From Verrucomicrobiaceae bacterium UBA7681 (lineage in GTDB: Bacteria > Verrucomicrobiota > Verrucomicrobiia > Verrucomicrobiales > Verrucomicrobiaceae), in assembly GCA_002482965.1 (NCBI GenBank), contig DLGZ01000065.1, positions 203,857 to 267,856 of the forward strand: 64,000 bases of DNA, in the 5' to 3' direction. Position 1 is the stretch's first letter; each line of letters starts with the position of its first letter. Below are positions 35,423 through 42,610 of this stretch, piece after piece. The notes under the pieces are model-generated. The model did no database searches and was not told where the DNA came from. It saw only the letters and a list, made by a program, of their open reading frames with translations. The position numbers and the translations under genes are program-made.

Positions 35423-36153
35423 TGCCTCTTGTTTTTTCCAGACCGCCACCCCGTTACCGGGTGCCACATGATCGAATCGGCCTCCGCCTAGCCTTCGCGA
35501 TTCATCAGGCCGTGTCCCGTGCTTTTGAGATGATCCGTGCGGACGGCTATGCTTTGGCCATAGCGGGTGAGAATCAGATTACCGAAAGACTGGAAAATAC
35601 GCTGGAAAATCGGGTTTGGAACAAGGGAGAGGTGGAAGCCTTTGATCATCATTTTTTCCGGTCTGTCTCACGCGGCAGCGAGGTGGTGAACTTTGATGGC
35701 GTCAAAATCAGCAAGAAGCCTGATCTGGTTTTCAAACTGCGCCGGGAGCATCGCGTGGATTGGGATCAGTGCCAGGATGCGGTCTTCGCCGAGTGCAAGC
35801 CAGTGGATCGCCAGCATAGTCTCACGGGGCATTATTGCGCGGTGGGAAAAGATTGCACGGGCATCGAGCGATTCATCATCGGCGATTATGCCTGGGCAAT
35901 GGAGGAGGCGTTCATGATCGGCTATGTGCGTGGTGGCCACACCATCGCCCGAGATTTGCCGCCCGTGTTGGCGGATGCCGTGCGGCACCGCCAACTCGGC
36001 AGTCCCGCAAATGTTGAAGTCTTGGAGACTTCGCCTTTGAATCATCAAACGGACAGACTACATCGCACGGTCCACCAGCGTCTATTTCCATGGAATAAGG
36101 ATGATGCGGCCACGCCCATCGAGATATTTCACTCCTGGCACGAATGCGGGTGA
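35419..36153 (+). CDS. Putative PD-(D/E)XK restriction nuclease
   Basis: This 244-residue protein has the layout of a PD-(D/E)XK fold: a helix with ENQITERLENTLE (about 51-63), then KKPDLVFKL with P101-D102, a loop, and AVFAECKP with E125-x-K127. These are the expected catalytic acidic and Lys residues. A basic/aromatic C-terminus follows. Its ATG overlaps the methyltransferase stop (ATGA), so the two are made together. Role as the cutting partner of the methyltransferase is inferred from motif and coupling; no named restriction family is recognised. Confidence 0.75.
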   Translation: MMPLVFSRPPPRYRVPHDRIGLRLAFAIHQAVSRAFEMIRADGYALAIAGENQITERLENTLENRVWNKGEVEAFDHHFFRSVSRGSEVVNFDGVKISKKPDLVFKLRREHRVDWDQCQDAVFAECKPVDRQHSLTGHYCAVGKDCTGIERFIIGDYAWAMEEAFMIGYVRGGHTIARDLPPVLADAVRHRQLGSPANVEVLETSPLNHQTDRLHRTVHQRLFPWNKDDAATPIEIFHSWHECG

Positions 36154-36173
36154 GATCGGGCCGGAATTCTTTG

Positions 36174-36320
36174 TGACGCAAGTTCTGCGCCGAATCAGTC
36201 GGCCTAGAAGAGATCACCCGCTGGGCTCTGCCACGGGCACCAGCTCAAGTACTGGAGCCGTCCGAGCTGAAGCGACGTGTGAAAGAGGAGCTTCGGCAAA
36301 TGCTGGAAGCTTTGAGATGA
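36174..36320 (+). pseudogene. 3' fragment of a WYL-domain regulator
   Basis: After a stop near 36173 one plus frame reads EEITRWALPRAPAQVLEPSE and continues KRRVKEELRQMLEALR to TGA 36318-36320. This matches the end of WYL-domain transcription regulators (an E/xxRWxL...V.EP.EL...V..E....L pattern). There is no start codon and no upstream part, so it is a broken gene. WYL proteins often control defence genes, so the fragment suggests past rearrangement of the island edge. Confidence 0.6.
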
Positions 36321-36343
36321 ACGAGTGATAGCTAAAAAGAGAA

Positions 36344-36372
36344 CTCGAAGATGGCTTGCCGCCATCTTCGAG
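36344..36372 (-). terminator. Hairpin terminator after DUF932 gene
   Basis: CTCGAAGATGGC and GCCATCTTCGAG form a long, near-perfect stem with a short loop. On the minus strand the stem is followed by TTCTCTTTTTAG, as expected 3' of the DUF932 gene that ends at 36383. It may also stop plus-strand transcripts, where tttttt follows. Confidence 0.75.
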
Positions 36373-36382
36373 CCTGCTTTTT

Positions 36383-37159
36383 TCATGCCGAAAGTCCAAC
36401 ATGGGTGTCGAAGAGGCCGTGCAGTGCCTCGGTACGTTTCGGGAGTTCGATGAGGTTGCCCTTCAGCGTCTCGGTGAACGCATTGAAGAGGCTCCAGACG
36501 TTCCGAGGCTGGAAGGCCTCATGGCGTGGCTGGCGCCATTCATGCAGAACCAGAGGAATGTGACGGTTGGGACAGACACCGACATCCAGAGCACGAACCA
36601 CGAGATCGTGGGCCGTGCGGTCGTCGAGGTCTGCGAGCTTGTAGCTCGCGATGCGGCTATCCTGATGGTGCCAGCGCTCCATCAGTTTGCCCACGGCACT
36701 CTGAACGAGACCGGGCAGATCACGTACAATGAACCTGGTGTGCTTGCGGGCGAGTTTTACCTCGCCGTAAAAGGCGAGATTGTCGCAGCAAAATACCGTT
36801 GATCCAGCCACGATGCCGGCGGGGAACGTTTTGTCGTGGCTGTTGCGCAACCCGAGCACCCAGCAGTAATCCTTGTCGTGTTCACGACGCTGGATTTCCA
36901 TGAGGCCGAAGTAGCGCATGCCATCGTGTGTGAGGCTGTGGGCCTGAGTGCCGACAACAAGGCCGTTGCTACGGAGGGTGCCTTCCACCTGTTTCACCAG
37001 TTCGATGTGGGGGATGGGACTCCAGCTTTCCGTGGGGCGTGGGGTGGGAACTGCAACTATTTCCTGCCGCTCAGCGGCACGAGCGCCACAGTGGAGGATG
37101 AGATTGGGATGGGAACGTTGGATGAATGTGGGGGCTTCAGGTTCGAGATGAGCAATCAT
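36383..37159 (-). CDS. DUF932 phage/plasmid-like protein
   Basis: This 258-residue protein has the DUF932 pattern: RYFGLMEI...DYCWVLGLRNSHDKTF, GSTVFCCDNLAFYGEV, RHIPLVLHEWRQPRH and RNVWSLFNAFTETLKG. The family is common in phages, plasmids and integrated elements; its role is unsettled. It is the last (3'-most) gene of the minus-strand replication-like module. Its C-terminus is duplicated as a decayed remnant 11.5 kb away on the other side of the defence genes, so this locus flanks the inserted cargo. Confidence 0.85.
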   Translation of the reverse strand: MIAHLEPEAPTFIQRSHPNLILHCGARAAERQEIVAVPTPRPTESWSPIPHIELVKQVEGTLRSNGLVVGTQAHSLTHDGMRYFGLMEIQRREHDKDYCWVLGLRNSHDKTFPAGIVAGSTVFCCDNLAFYGEVKLARKHTRFIVRDLPGLVQSAVGKLMERWHHQDSRIASYKLADLDDRTAHDLVVRALDVGVCPNRHIPLVLHEWRQPRHEAFQPRNVWSLFNAFTETLKGNLIELPKRTEALHGLFDTHVGLSA

Positions 37160-37188
37160 GATGGTGTTGTGGTTTGGGGTTGAAGACG

Positions 37189-37383
37189 TCAGGAAAAGAG
37201 ACGTTCGATTCTTTCAATGACAGGAACTGCGAGCAACCGGGCCGTAAGCTCACCAGAGCTGGTCCAGTAACGATCACCTGCCACATCCCTCCACTCGACC
37301 TTGATGGTGCCAAGCGGAGTGATGATGGTGGCTCGCCTGAGTCGCTCGTGTTTGTCGAAGACAATGGACGAGATGCGTTTCAT
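37189..37383 (-). CDS. Small hypothetical protein of the mobile module
   Basis: This 64-residue protein starts at ATG 37383 (MKRISSIVFDKHERLRRATI). It is predicted beta-rich (TIITPLGTIKVEWRDVAGDRYW) with a helical end (LLAVPVIERIERLFS). It lies 29 bp upstream of the DUF932 gene in the same direction. No family is recognised. It could be a small DNA-associated or regulatory factor; nothing in the sequence proves this. Confidence 0.55.
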   Translation of the reverse strand: MKRISSIVFDKHERLRRATIITPLGTIKVEWRDVAGDRYWTSSGELTARLLAVPVIERIERLFS

Positions 37384-37393
37384 GAAACGACAA

Positions 37394-37427
37394 GAGCCAG
37401 ACACACCGATGAAGGCACGTCTGGCTC
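37394..37427 (-). terminator. Hairpin terminator after sliding-clamp gene
   Basis: GAGCCAGAC (37394-37402) pairs with GTCTGGCTC (37419-37427). On the minus strand it follows the clamp stop at 37446 and is trailed by TTGTCGTTTC, a weak T run. It separates the clamp from the small gene and DUF932. Confidence 0.6.
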
Positions 37428-37445
37428 CTTGGGGTTTGGGTGGGA

Positions 37446-38888
37446 TCAGATCTTCAGGCCTTGGATGGACCTGAGCGTGGAACGGACAGACTGCATTTCG
37501 CGGGCACTGGCCTTCTGGTCACGGTTGATGGCCTTCAGCTTCAAGGAAAGGTCGCGCAGCAGGCTGAAACCTTCATTGAGCTTGTCTCTGATGAGCAAGG
37601 TTATGTCGATGGCTTCTTCCGTCGGGCTTTTGGGTTCGTTGGCTGCAGTTCCTTCGGAGGTGGGGTTCGTGATCATTGGTTTGGGTGGTGGTGCTGGCGG
37701 ATGAACAGGCCGGGATGGAGGCATGTTCACCGGAGCGGGTTGTTGGTTTGCTGAGGGCTGGGTGTTGGCTCCATCAGGTCGAAGAGGCATCACGATCATC
37801 TGCCTGCCCTTGTTGTGGAAACGCAGCGGGGCGATTTGATCGATGATGCTGATGATGCTGATGGTGCTGAGACCGTAATCGAGAGCCTTGATGAGTAAGC
37901 GTCGGGGCAGGAAGATCAGTGCTTCCAGGCCTTCCACTTTGGCATCGGGCACAGGAACTCGTGTCCAAGGCTCATTGCCGTTCTCTTTACCGAGGAGCAG
38001 CAATTGCCCCTCTTTACATTCCAAGCCGATGGTCTGGAACTTCTCCGGATCGTGACAAGGCATGCGCTGGATGAGCTTGGAGAGCGCTTCCAGTTTTGCC
38101 GAGTCGAGCGTGATATGGGTCTTGGCGTCGTCTGGGTTCGGGATGGTTTGTCGCCAGTTGGGATAGTTCCCTTCGATCTGCTTGCTGATGAACCGCCAGC
38201 GTCGGCTGCTGATCTGGACGGTTTTGTCGTCCGCCTTGAGCTGCCATTCGCCGTCGTTATTAAATTCCTTCCAACCGAGGAACTTGGTGTTCGGAATGAT
38301 AACGGAGTGCTTCAACGGCAGCGCAAAGGAGTTTGCGCTGTACAGATGCTTGCCGTCGGTGCCAACGATGTAATGGGCCTTCGGGTTGCTGGCGTCGATG
38401 AATGTGCCGTTGAGAACATACCGCGTGCTGTCGATACTGGCACAGTCCATCGCTTCGTGGATGGAGCGGCGCAGTTCGGGCGGCAGCGGGATGGCCTCAC
38501 CAGGAAAGCGCGGGGTCATAGGGAATTCCGCAAGTGGGATGAGTTTCACCTTGGATTCACCGAGGTTGTCAGCCAGGGCGAATTTGATGACGGGTCCGCC
38601 CGGCGTGGTATCAATGAGCAGACTCTCGTTGCGGTCACAGTTCTTGGTGAGCTGAACGAGTTGGTCATGGGGGACAAATACCGTCATGGCAGGTCCTGTG
38701 GCGGGTTGTTCGAGACGAACGGTGACGAAGCGGTCAAGATCGGTGCTCGTGAGAGCAATCCAACCATCGGCCGTACGCTCGACTTTAACGTACTGCAGAA
38801 TGGGCAAAGTGGATCGTGGATTGATCACTTTGCCAAGTCCTGCGAGAGCGGGTTTCAATTCCGCAATGGGAAGAGTGATGGGGTTCAT
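37446..38888 (-). CDS. DnaN-like sliding clamp with C-terminal extension
   Basis: This 480-residue protein starts at ATG 38888. Residues 1-360 follow beta-clamp style: ELKPALAGLGKVINPRSTLPILQYVKVE, STDLDRFVTVRLE, LIDTTPGGPVIKF, VGTDGKHLYSANSF, and PLRFHNKGRQMIVMPLRP, which resembles the conserved clamp end (xPVxxxxxxYVIMPMRL). A Pro-rich linker (about 375-425) and a coiled tail (ITLLIRDKLNEGFSLLRDLSLKLKAINRDQ) are added, making it about 110 residues longer than DnaN. It probably loads replication or repair enzymes of the element. The long upstream frame to 39110 is not used. Confidence 0.75.
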   Translation of the reverse strand: MNPITLPIAELKPALAGLGKVINPRSTLPILQYVKVERTADGWIALTSTDLDRFVTVRLEQPATGPAMTVFVPHDQLVQLTKNCDRNESLLIDTTPGGPVIKFALADNLGESKVKLIPLAEFPMTPRFPGEAIPLPPELRRSIHEAMDCASIDSTRYVLNGTFIDASNPKAHYIVGTDGKHLYSANSFALPLKHSVIIPNTKFLGWKEFNNDGEWQLKADDKTVQISSRRWRFISKQIEGNYPNWRQTIPNPDDAKTHITLDSAKLEALSKLIQRMPCHDPEKFQTIGLECKEGQLLLLGKENGNEPWTRVPVPDAKVEGLEALIFLPRRLLIKALDYGLSTISIISIIDQIAPLRFHNKGRQMIVMPLRPDGANTQPSANQQPAPVNMPPSRPVHPPAPPPKPMITNPTSEGTAANEPKSPTEEAIDITLLIRDKLNEGFSLLRDLSLKLKAINRDQKASAREMQSVRSTLRSIQGLKI

Positions 38889-39082
38889 GGGTGTGGCGGT
38901 TGAGGTTGATCGCCCGGATGCAATGGTTGCTCCGGCGGGATGTTGGTTTGCGGAACGACAATGATGAATTCCTGTCGCAGTTCCTTGATGGCTGGCTGCG
39001 AAGAGGAGCGAGGGCAGGCTGTGCCTGTGAGGACGAGCAGCGCACAGGCTGCCAGTCTGATGAAATGGAAAATGTTCTTCAT
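38885..39082 (-). CDS. Small lipoprotein upstream of clamp gene
   Basis: This 65-residue protein starts at ATG 39082 with a lipoprotein signal (MKNIFHFIRLAACALLVLTGTAC) and a short Pro-rich mature part (NIPPEQPLHPGDQPQPP). It is coupled to the clamp gene by ATGA. Such tiny lipoproteins occur in entry-exclusion or lysis roles in mobile elements, but nothing here proves one. Family unknown. Confidence 0.55.
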   Translation of the reverse strand: MKNIFHFIRLAACALLVLTGTACPRSSSQPAIKELRQEFIIVVPQTNIPPEQPLHPGDQPQPPHP

Positions 39083-39166
39083 GAGGAATGATTTTTCGAT
39101 TTGTACGCAAACAAGCCCATGCACCGGTGGAGGCACATGAGCTTGAGCGTGGGTTTTGTTATGGAA

Positions 39167-40228
39167 CTAGTCCGCAGCTTCAGTTTTGTATTTGAGCTGG
39201 GCTGTGATGCATTCGGCGGCGCGAATGTCGGTGCGCGAGCCAAGGTAAACCGGCTGGTAAATGCTGCCGGATTCCTTGAACGCGTACAGGTAGCGGCACT
39301 CCACCACGGCTCCCGGTGCAGGAACTTCATGGTTGGGTGGGATGGTTACATTGCCAGCAGGGCGCACCTTGTCGCCCTCGAACAGGATCAACGAGACGCT
39401 CCGTTTATCATTCACCTTGGTGACGATGAACGAGGCGGTTTCGTGGAACTTGTATTTGAGCTGGTCGCCTCCGCTGTTGGGGCGACCGGGGGTGTAAGGC
39501 GCGTCCTTGTGTTTGAACACAACGCCTTCTTTCCCCTCGCTTTTAAACTGCTGGAACCAGCCAGCCGTTTGAGCGGGGAAGAATACCCGCACCTCCCGGA
39601 TATGGGGATGATCAAAGGAGTTGAGCATGTCGCGCATCCGCAGATAGCGCACCGAGAAGGCCAGAAAACGCATGTCCTCCGGGCCGATGGTGAGCAGGTC
39701 GAAGGAGTGGAAGGTGTCTCCTACCGCTTCACCGTCGATCAGGAAGCTGCGCGGGTATTTGGCCGCGTTGCGTGCGATCTCTTCAGGAACGGCGGTGGGG
39801 AATCCCAGGCGGTTAATGCCTGTGATTTGGTCGCCGTCTTTTTTGATGAGCAGCCGACGGCCATCGAGCTTCTCCTGCATCCAGTAGTCTGGATTGAGCA
39901 GAAATTGATCGAGCTGCTGTTCGTTGATGGGATTGAGGAGCTGGCACTGAATGCCGGTGTGTTTGTTGGGAGAGTCCGGTCGCGTAGTGGGAGCAGCGTC
40001 GGTTCCAGGCTTGTAGCCCTTCGCCATCTTTTCCCGGACGAGTTTGTCGTAGATGTCTTTGGCAATCGGATATTCGACCGGCGTCTGCGTTTTGCTGCCT
40101 GTGCTGAGTGTGGAACCGCGACGGCCATAAGCGAAGTATACGTGATAACCATCATCCTTGGGTGAGATGCTGGCTTGGTACACTTTGTCGGAGGGTCCTT
40201 CGCGAAAATACAAAGTGATGCTTTCCAT
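39167..40228 (-). CDS. WGR domain plus ATP-dependent DNA ligase-like protein
   Basis: This 353-residue protein starts at ATG 40228. The N-terminal WGR domain (about 1-75) has ITLYFREGPSDKVYQASI and YHVYFAYGRRGS, a nucleic-acid-binding fold. The rest has nucleotidyltransferase motifs: EKLDGRR (motif I with the adenylated Lys), FLIDGEAV (motif III/IIIa-like), EGVVFKHKDAPYTPGR (motif IV) and QLKYKFHETASFIV (motif V). This is the catalytic core of ATP-dependent DNA ligases. It may seal nicks for the element, alongside the clamp. A hairpin terminator precedes it at 40256-40287. Confidence 0.8.
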   Translation of the reverse strand: MESITLYFREGPSDKVYQASISPKDDGYHVYFAYGRRGSTLSTGSKTQTPVEYPIAKDIYDKLVREKMAKGYKPGTDAAPTTRPDSPNKHTGIQCQLLNPINEQQLDQFLLNPDYWMQEKLDGRRLLIKKDGDQITGINRLGFPTAVPEEIARNAAKYPRSFLIDGEAVGDTFHSFDLLTIGPEDMRFLAFSVRYLRMRDMLNSFDHPHIREVRVFFPAQTAGWFQQFKSEGKEGVVFKHKDAPYTPGRPNSGGDQLKYKFHETASFIVTKVNDKRSVSLILFEGDKVRPAGNVTIPPNHEVPAPGAVVECRYLYAFKESGSIYQPVYLGSRTDIRAAECITAQLKYKTEAAD

Positions 40229-40255
40229 GAGGTGCGTTCCTTTCTTGAAATGAAA

Positions 40256-40287
40256 AGAGCCGGACGATCCTGCGATCATCCGGCTCT
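40256..40287 (-). terminator. Hairpin terminator before the ligase-like gene
   Basis: AGAGCCGGACGATC pairs with GATCATCCGGCTCT, with one mismatch. On the minus strand it is followed by TTTTCATTTC, giving an intrinsic-terminator shape after the membrane protein gene that ends at 40318. The ligase may need its own promoter. Confidence 0.65.
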
Positions 40288-40317
40288 GGGTTTGGAGTGG
40301 GGGACGTGTGCTGAGCG

Positions 40318-40824
40318 TCAGTAGTTGTAGGGATCTCGGCGTTGTTGATGACGAATGCGCATTGAGAGGATTGATTTTCCGATGGAGACCAATCCCGCAA
40401 TGAGTCCGACAACCAGCAGCACCGAGAGCGGCACCAGGACAACGTTGGAGGTCGTCTTGCTGATGACGTCGATCCACAGGTTGAACTGGTTCAAAGCCAA
40501 CGTGACCAGGGGGGCCACCAGCAAGGCGGGCACCGCAAGTCCGAGAGCAAGACGCAGGTTGAACTTGAGCCACTCCCGCAGGGTTCCCTGTGGTGAGAGC
40601 CAGTATTCAAACCGACGGCAGGTGAAGCTGATCACCTCAGCAGAGCGCTCAATGGCGCTGAGATGAGGCAGGGCATCGTCAATGACGGGTTCACTGAGCG
40701 GTTCAGGCTGCCAGCGTCGAATGACGATCTGGCGGGCCTGCTTCGCCCAGGTGGTGGCGGGCACCGTTGGGAGCTGCCGGGGTAGCGTTGGGGACTGTTC
40801 GTCCCATTCTGGTTGTTCCATCAT
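40318..40824 (-). CDS. Two-helix membrane protein of mobile module
   Basis: This 168-residue protein starts at ATG 40824 (or 40821). The N-terminal soluble part of about 80 residues is Pro/Gln-rich (PTLPRQLPTVPATTWAKQARQ). Two membrane segments follow (LALGLAVPALLVAPLVTLALNQF and VVLVPLSVLLVVGLIAGLVSIG), then a basic tail (RIRHQQRRDP). It overlaps the upstream gene by 122 bases in another frame, which is long for coupled genes. Function unknown. Confidence 0.6.
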   Translation of the reverse strand: MMEQPEWDEQSPTLPRQLPTVPATTWAKQARQIVIRRWQPEPLSEPVIDDALPHLSAIERSAEVISFTCRRFEYWLSPQGTLREWLKFNLRLALGLAVPALLVAPLVTLALNQFNLWIDVISKTTSNVVLVPLSVLLVVGLIAGLVSIGKSILSMRIRHQQRRDPYNY

Positions 40825-41077
40825 AATGTTGGCGTGTTTTAGCCCCGAGGGCGGTTCCGATGACAAACAACAGCACGCAGCCCACGGCGAGAGTGCCGGT
40901 GGCAATCTCCCAGCGCGTGGTGGCGGCGTGTTGTTCCGAGATGCGATCTTCCAGTCTGATGATCTTGGCCCGGTATTCCGGTCCGAGGTCAGGAGGCGGA
41001 TCGTCGAAGAACCAGCCTGCGCTCATGTTAGGCGTGAACAGCATCAGGAGGCTGGTGATGAGGATGAGATTTTTCAT
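40703..41077 (-). CDS. Small exported/membrane protein of mobile module
   Basis: This 124-residue protein starts at ATG 41077 with a signal-like segment (MKNLILITSLLMLFTPNMSAGW). A helix EYRAKIIRLEDRISEQHAATTRWE and a membrane helix (TGTLAVGCVLLFVIGTALG) follow, with a low-complexity end. The last 40 codons overlap the next gene and may be translated only partly in practice. Family unknown. Confidence 0.5.
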   Translation of the reverse strand: MKNLILITSLLMLFTPNMSAGWFFDDPPPDLGPEYRAKIIRLEDRISEQHAATTRWEIATGTLAVGCVLLFVIGTALGAKTRQHYDGTTRMGRTVPNATPAAPNGARHHLGEAGPPDRHSTLAA

Positions 41078-41095
41078 TGTGGGTGTGGGGATGGG

Positions 41096-41134
41096 CCGCA
41101 GGCCAGCGCTCATGGTGAGCGCCGACCTGCAGCA
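41096..41134 (-). terminator. Weak hairpin after the nuclease gene
   Basis: CGCTCA and TGAGCG, with neighbouring partly paired CAGGCC/GGCCTG-like bases, form a stem between the nuclease stop (41139) and the next gene. There is no good T run, so it may only slow transcription. Confidence 0.3.
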
Positions 41135-41138
41135 GGGT

Positions 41139-41951
41139 TTAATGCCAGCGGCGGCATTCACTAAAGTACTCGCAGCTTGAGCAGTGCATCCCAGGCGAAG
41201 GGATGAAGTCACGACGCTGCAATCCTTCCAGGTAGGCTTCCATTTGCCGGAACAGCCGAGTCTGCTGCAGAGGGCTCATGGCTGGCAGTGTGGTGATGAC
41301 CACCTTGGGGTTCTTGAGTTTGACCAGGTGATGAAGCTGCATGCCTGCTTCCTGTTCGCCGGTGTTGTGGCGGTACAGGATGGCGTAGCTGCTGGTCTGG
41401 ATCTCAGTGGAGTGTGCGACCTTGTCCGCGTTGGGGGTCGTGGCGCTGGTCTTATAGTCAATGATCTGGCGTTGCTGCACCAGATCAAGAATACCGATGA
41501 GACGGGGCAGCCCATGCCGCTGTAGATCGGCATCCACCGGGACTTCTACGGCGTCAGGTTTGATTTCTGCGGGGACATGACTTTCGCGCAGGTAGGTGTC
41601 GAGCAGACGCCAGCCTGTGGTTTTGTCGGCTTCTTCCTCCCCGGGTTCCCATTCCACTGATCCTTCGGTGTTGTCCGCCCAAGCTGTTTGGTAGGTCTCA
41701 TGGACCACCTTGAGCGAAAGCGGTTGCTGCACCCAGCGTGCCTTGTTCCAGGCCTTCAACACGGCGTGAACCGCATTGCCGAGATGGAGCGAGGCTGTTT
41801 TGGGTTTCTTGAGCTTGAGCACGTAGCGGAAGTAGAACTTCAACCGGCATTGCAGGAACAGCGACAGCCGTGAAGCTGACACCGTTGCCTGCAATGCGGT
41901 GATGATGTCCTGCTCGCTGCGCTCTGGAGGTGAGGCAGCGGGCGTGTTCAT
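41139..41951 (-). CDS. PD-(D/E)XK nuclease, RecB/Cas4-like with Fe-S cysteines
   Basis: This 270-residue protein starts with a helix that includes SASRLSLFLQCRLKFYFRYV, the usual N-terminal Cys region. A second helix reads HLGNAVHAVLKAWNKA. The catalytic strands are IGILDLV and QIIDYKTS, where D and D-x-K supply the active site. It ends with CSSCEYFSECRRWH, giving the C...CxxC...C set that binds a 4Fe-4S cluster in AddB and Cas4. No Cas1/Cas2 or CRISPR array is nearby, so it is better seen as a RecB-family exonuclease of the element. Coupled to the gene upstream by ATGA. Confidence 0.85.
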   Translation of the reverse strand: MNTPAASPPERSEQDIITALQATVSASRLSLFLQCRLKFYFRYVLKLKKPKTASLHLGNAVHAVLKAWNKARWVQQPLSLKVVHETYQTAWADNTEGSVEWEPGEEEADKTTGWRLLDTYLRESHVPAEIKPDAVEVPVDADLQRHGLPRLIGILDLVQQRQIIDYKTSATTPNADKVAHSTEIQTSSYAILYRHNTGEQEAGMQLHHLVKLKNPKVVITTLPAMSPLQQTRLFRQMEAYLEGLQRRDFIPSPGMHCSSCEYFSECRRWH

Positions 41952-42472
41952 GCGGCTTGGGCGGTGGGTTGTTGCTGCCAGCGGGTCTGGCGTGGAGCGG
42001 GTTTGCCGGCTTTGACGAGCAGGTCCTCAATCAACTGAGATGCCTGCATCTTGTTGAGCTGCTTGACGCCGATGCCGAAGAGCTGCTGGGACAGATCCTC
42101 CGCCACCTGTTTGGTGATGCTGGCGTTCTCGCTGACGATGCGCAGGATGAACCCGCGCTGGCCATCGGTGCAGTTCCAGCGATCCGTGACGGGCGGTGGA
42201 GCGGAACGATTGTTGCCGTTGGCCGGGTAGCTGCGTCCATTTGTCTGTGGCGCTGCATGCCCGTTGCCGTTGGTATTGGCCGTCGGGACGTAGCCGGGGT
42301 GCTGGATTTCCTGATCGACGGACTGCTGCAAGAGCTGGTAAAGCTTCTGCACTTCGGCTTCGACCTGGGTGATGTCACTGAGCTCGACTTCAACGGAGGC
42401 GCTGAAGCTGTGGCTGCTGTATTGGGGCAGGCCGAGTTTTTTGCTGTAGTTGGCGCTGAGTTTGATGGCCAT
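41948..42472 (-). CDS. Hypothetical protein, possible DNA-associated factor
   Basis: This 174-residue protein starts at ATG 42472. The N-terminal domain (about 1-55) is MAIKLSANYSKKLGLPQYSS with a strand-rich VEVELSDITQ. A Gly/Asn/Pro-rich linker (about 65-95) follows. The compact C-terminal helical domain has WNCTDGQRGFILRIVSENAS and LNKMQASQLIEDLL, similar in style to small domains at the ends of phage recombination proteins. It is translationally coupled to the RecB/Cas4-like nuclease, so joint work on DNA ends is plausible but unproven. Confidence 0.6.
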   Translation of the reverse strand: MAIKLSANYSKKLGLPQYSSHSFSASVEVELSDITQVEAEVQKLYQLLQQSVDQEIQHPGYVPTANTNGNGHAAPQTNGRSYPANGNNRSAPPPVTDRWNCTDGQRGFILRIVSENASITKQVAEDLSQQLFGIGVKQLNKMQASQLIEDLLVKAGKPAPRQTRWQQQPTAQAA

Positions 42473-42546
42473 GGTGGTGTGTCTCCTGATGTGGGGTGGG
42501 TGTGCTTGGGTGGATGAAGAAGCCGCCACATGGCCCGACAACAAAA

Positions 42547-42577
42547 CACCCGGCCCCTCTTGCGAGAGAACCGGGTG
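42547..42577 (-). terminator. Hairpin terminator/attenuator in mobile module
   Basis: CACCCGG (42547-42553) and CCGGGTG (42571-42577) pair around a loop. On the minus strand the stem is followed by TTTTGTTG. It stands between the 70-residue gene and the DNA-associated gene, where it could end or attenuate transcription. Confidence 0.6.
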
Positions 42578-42610
42578 GGTGAAGTGGGATGCTGTGACGA
42601 CGTGGTGTGG

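Noticed and set aside
24819..36565. DUF932 ends as attachment-site direct repeats of one recent insertion
   Set aside because: The copies are only about 78% identical at protein level, so they are diverged paralogs rather than exact target duplications.
41139..41951. Calling the nuclease Cas4 of a CRISPR system
   Set aside because: No Cas1, Cas2 or CRISPR repeats were seen anywhere in the window.
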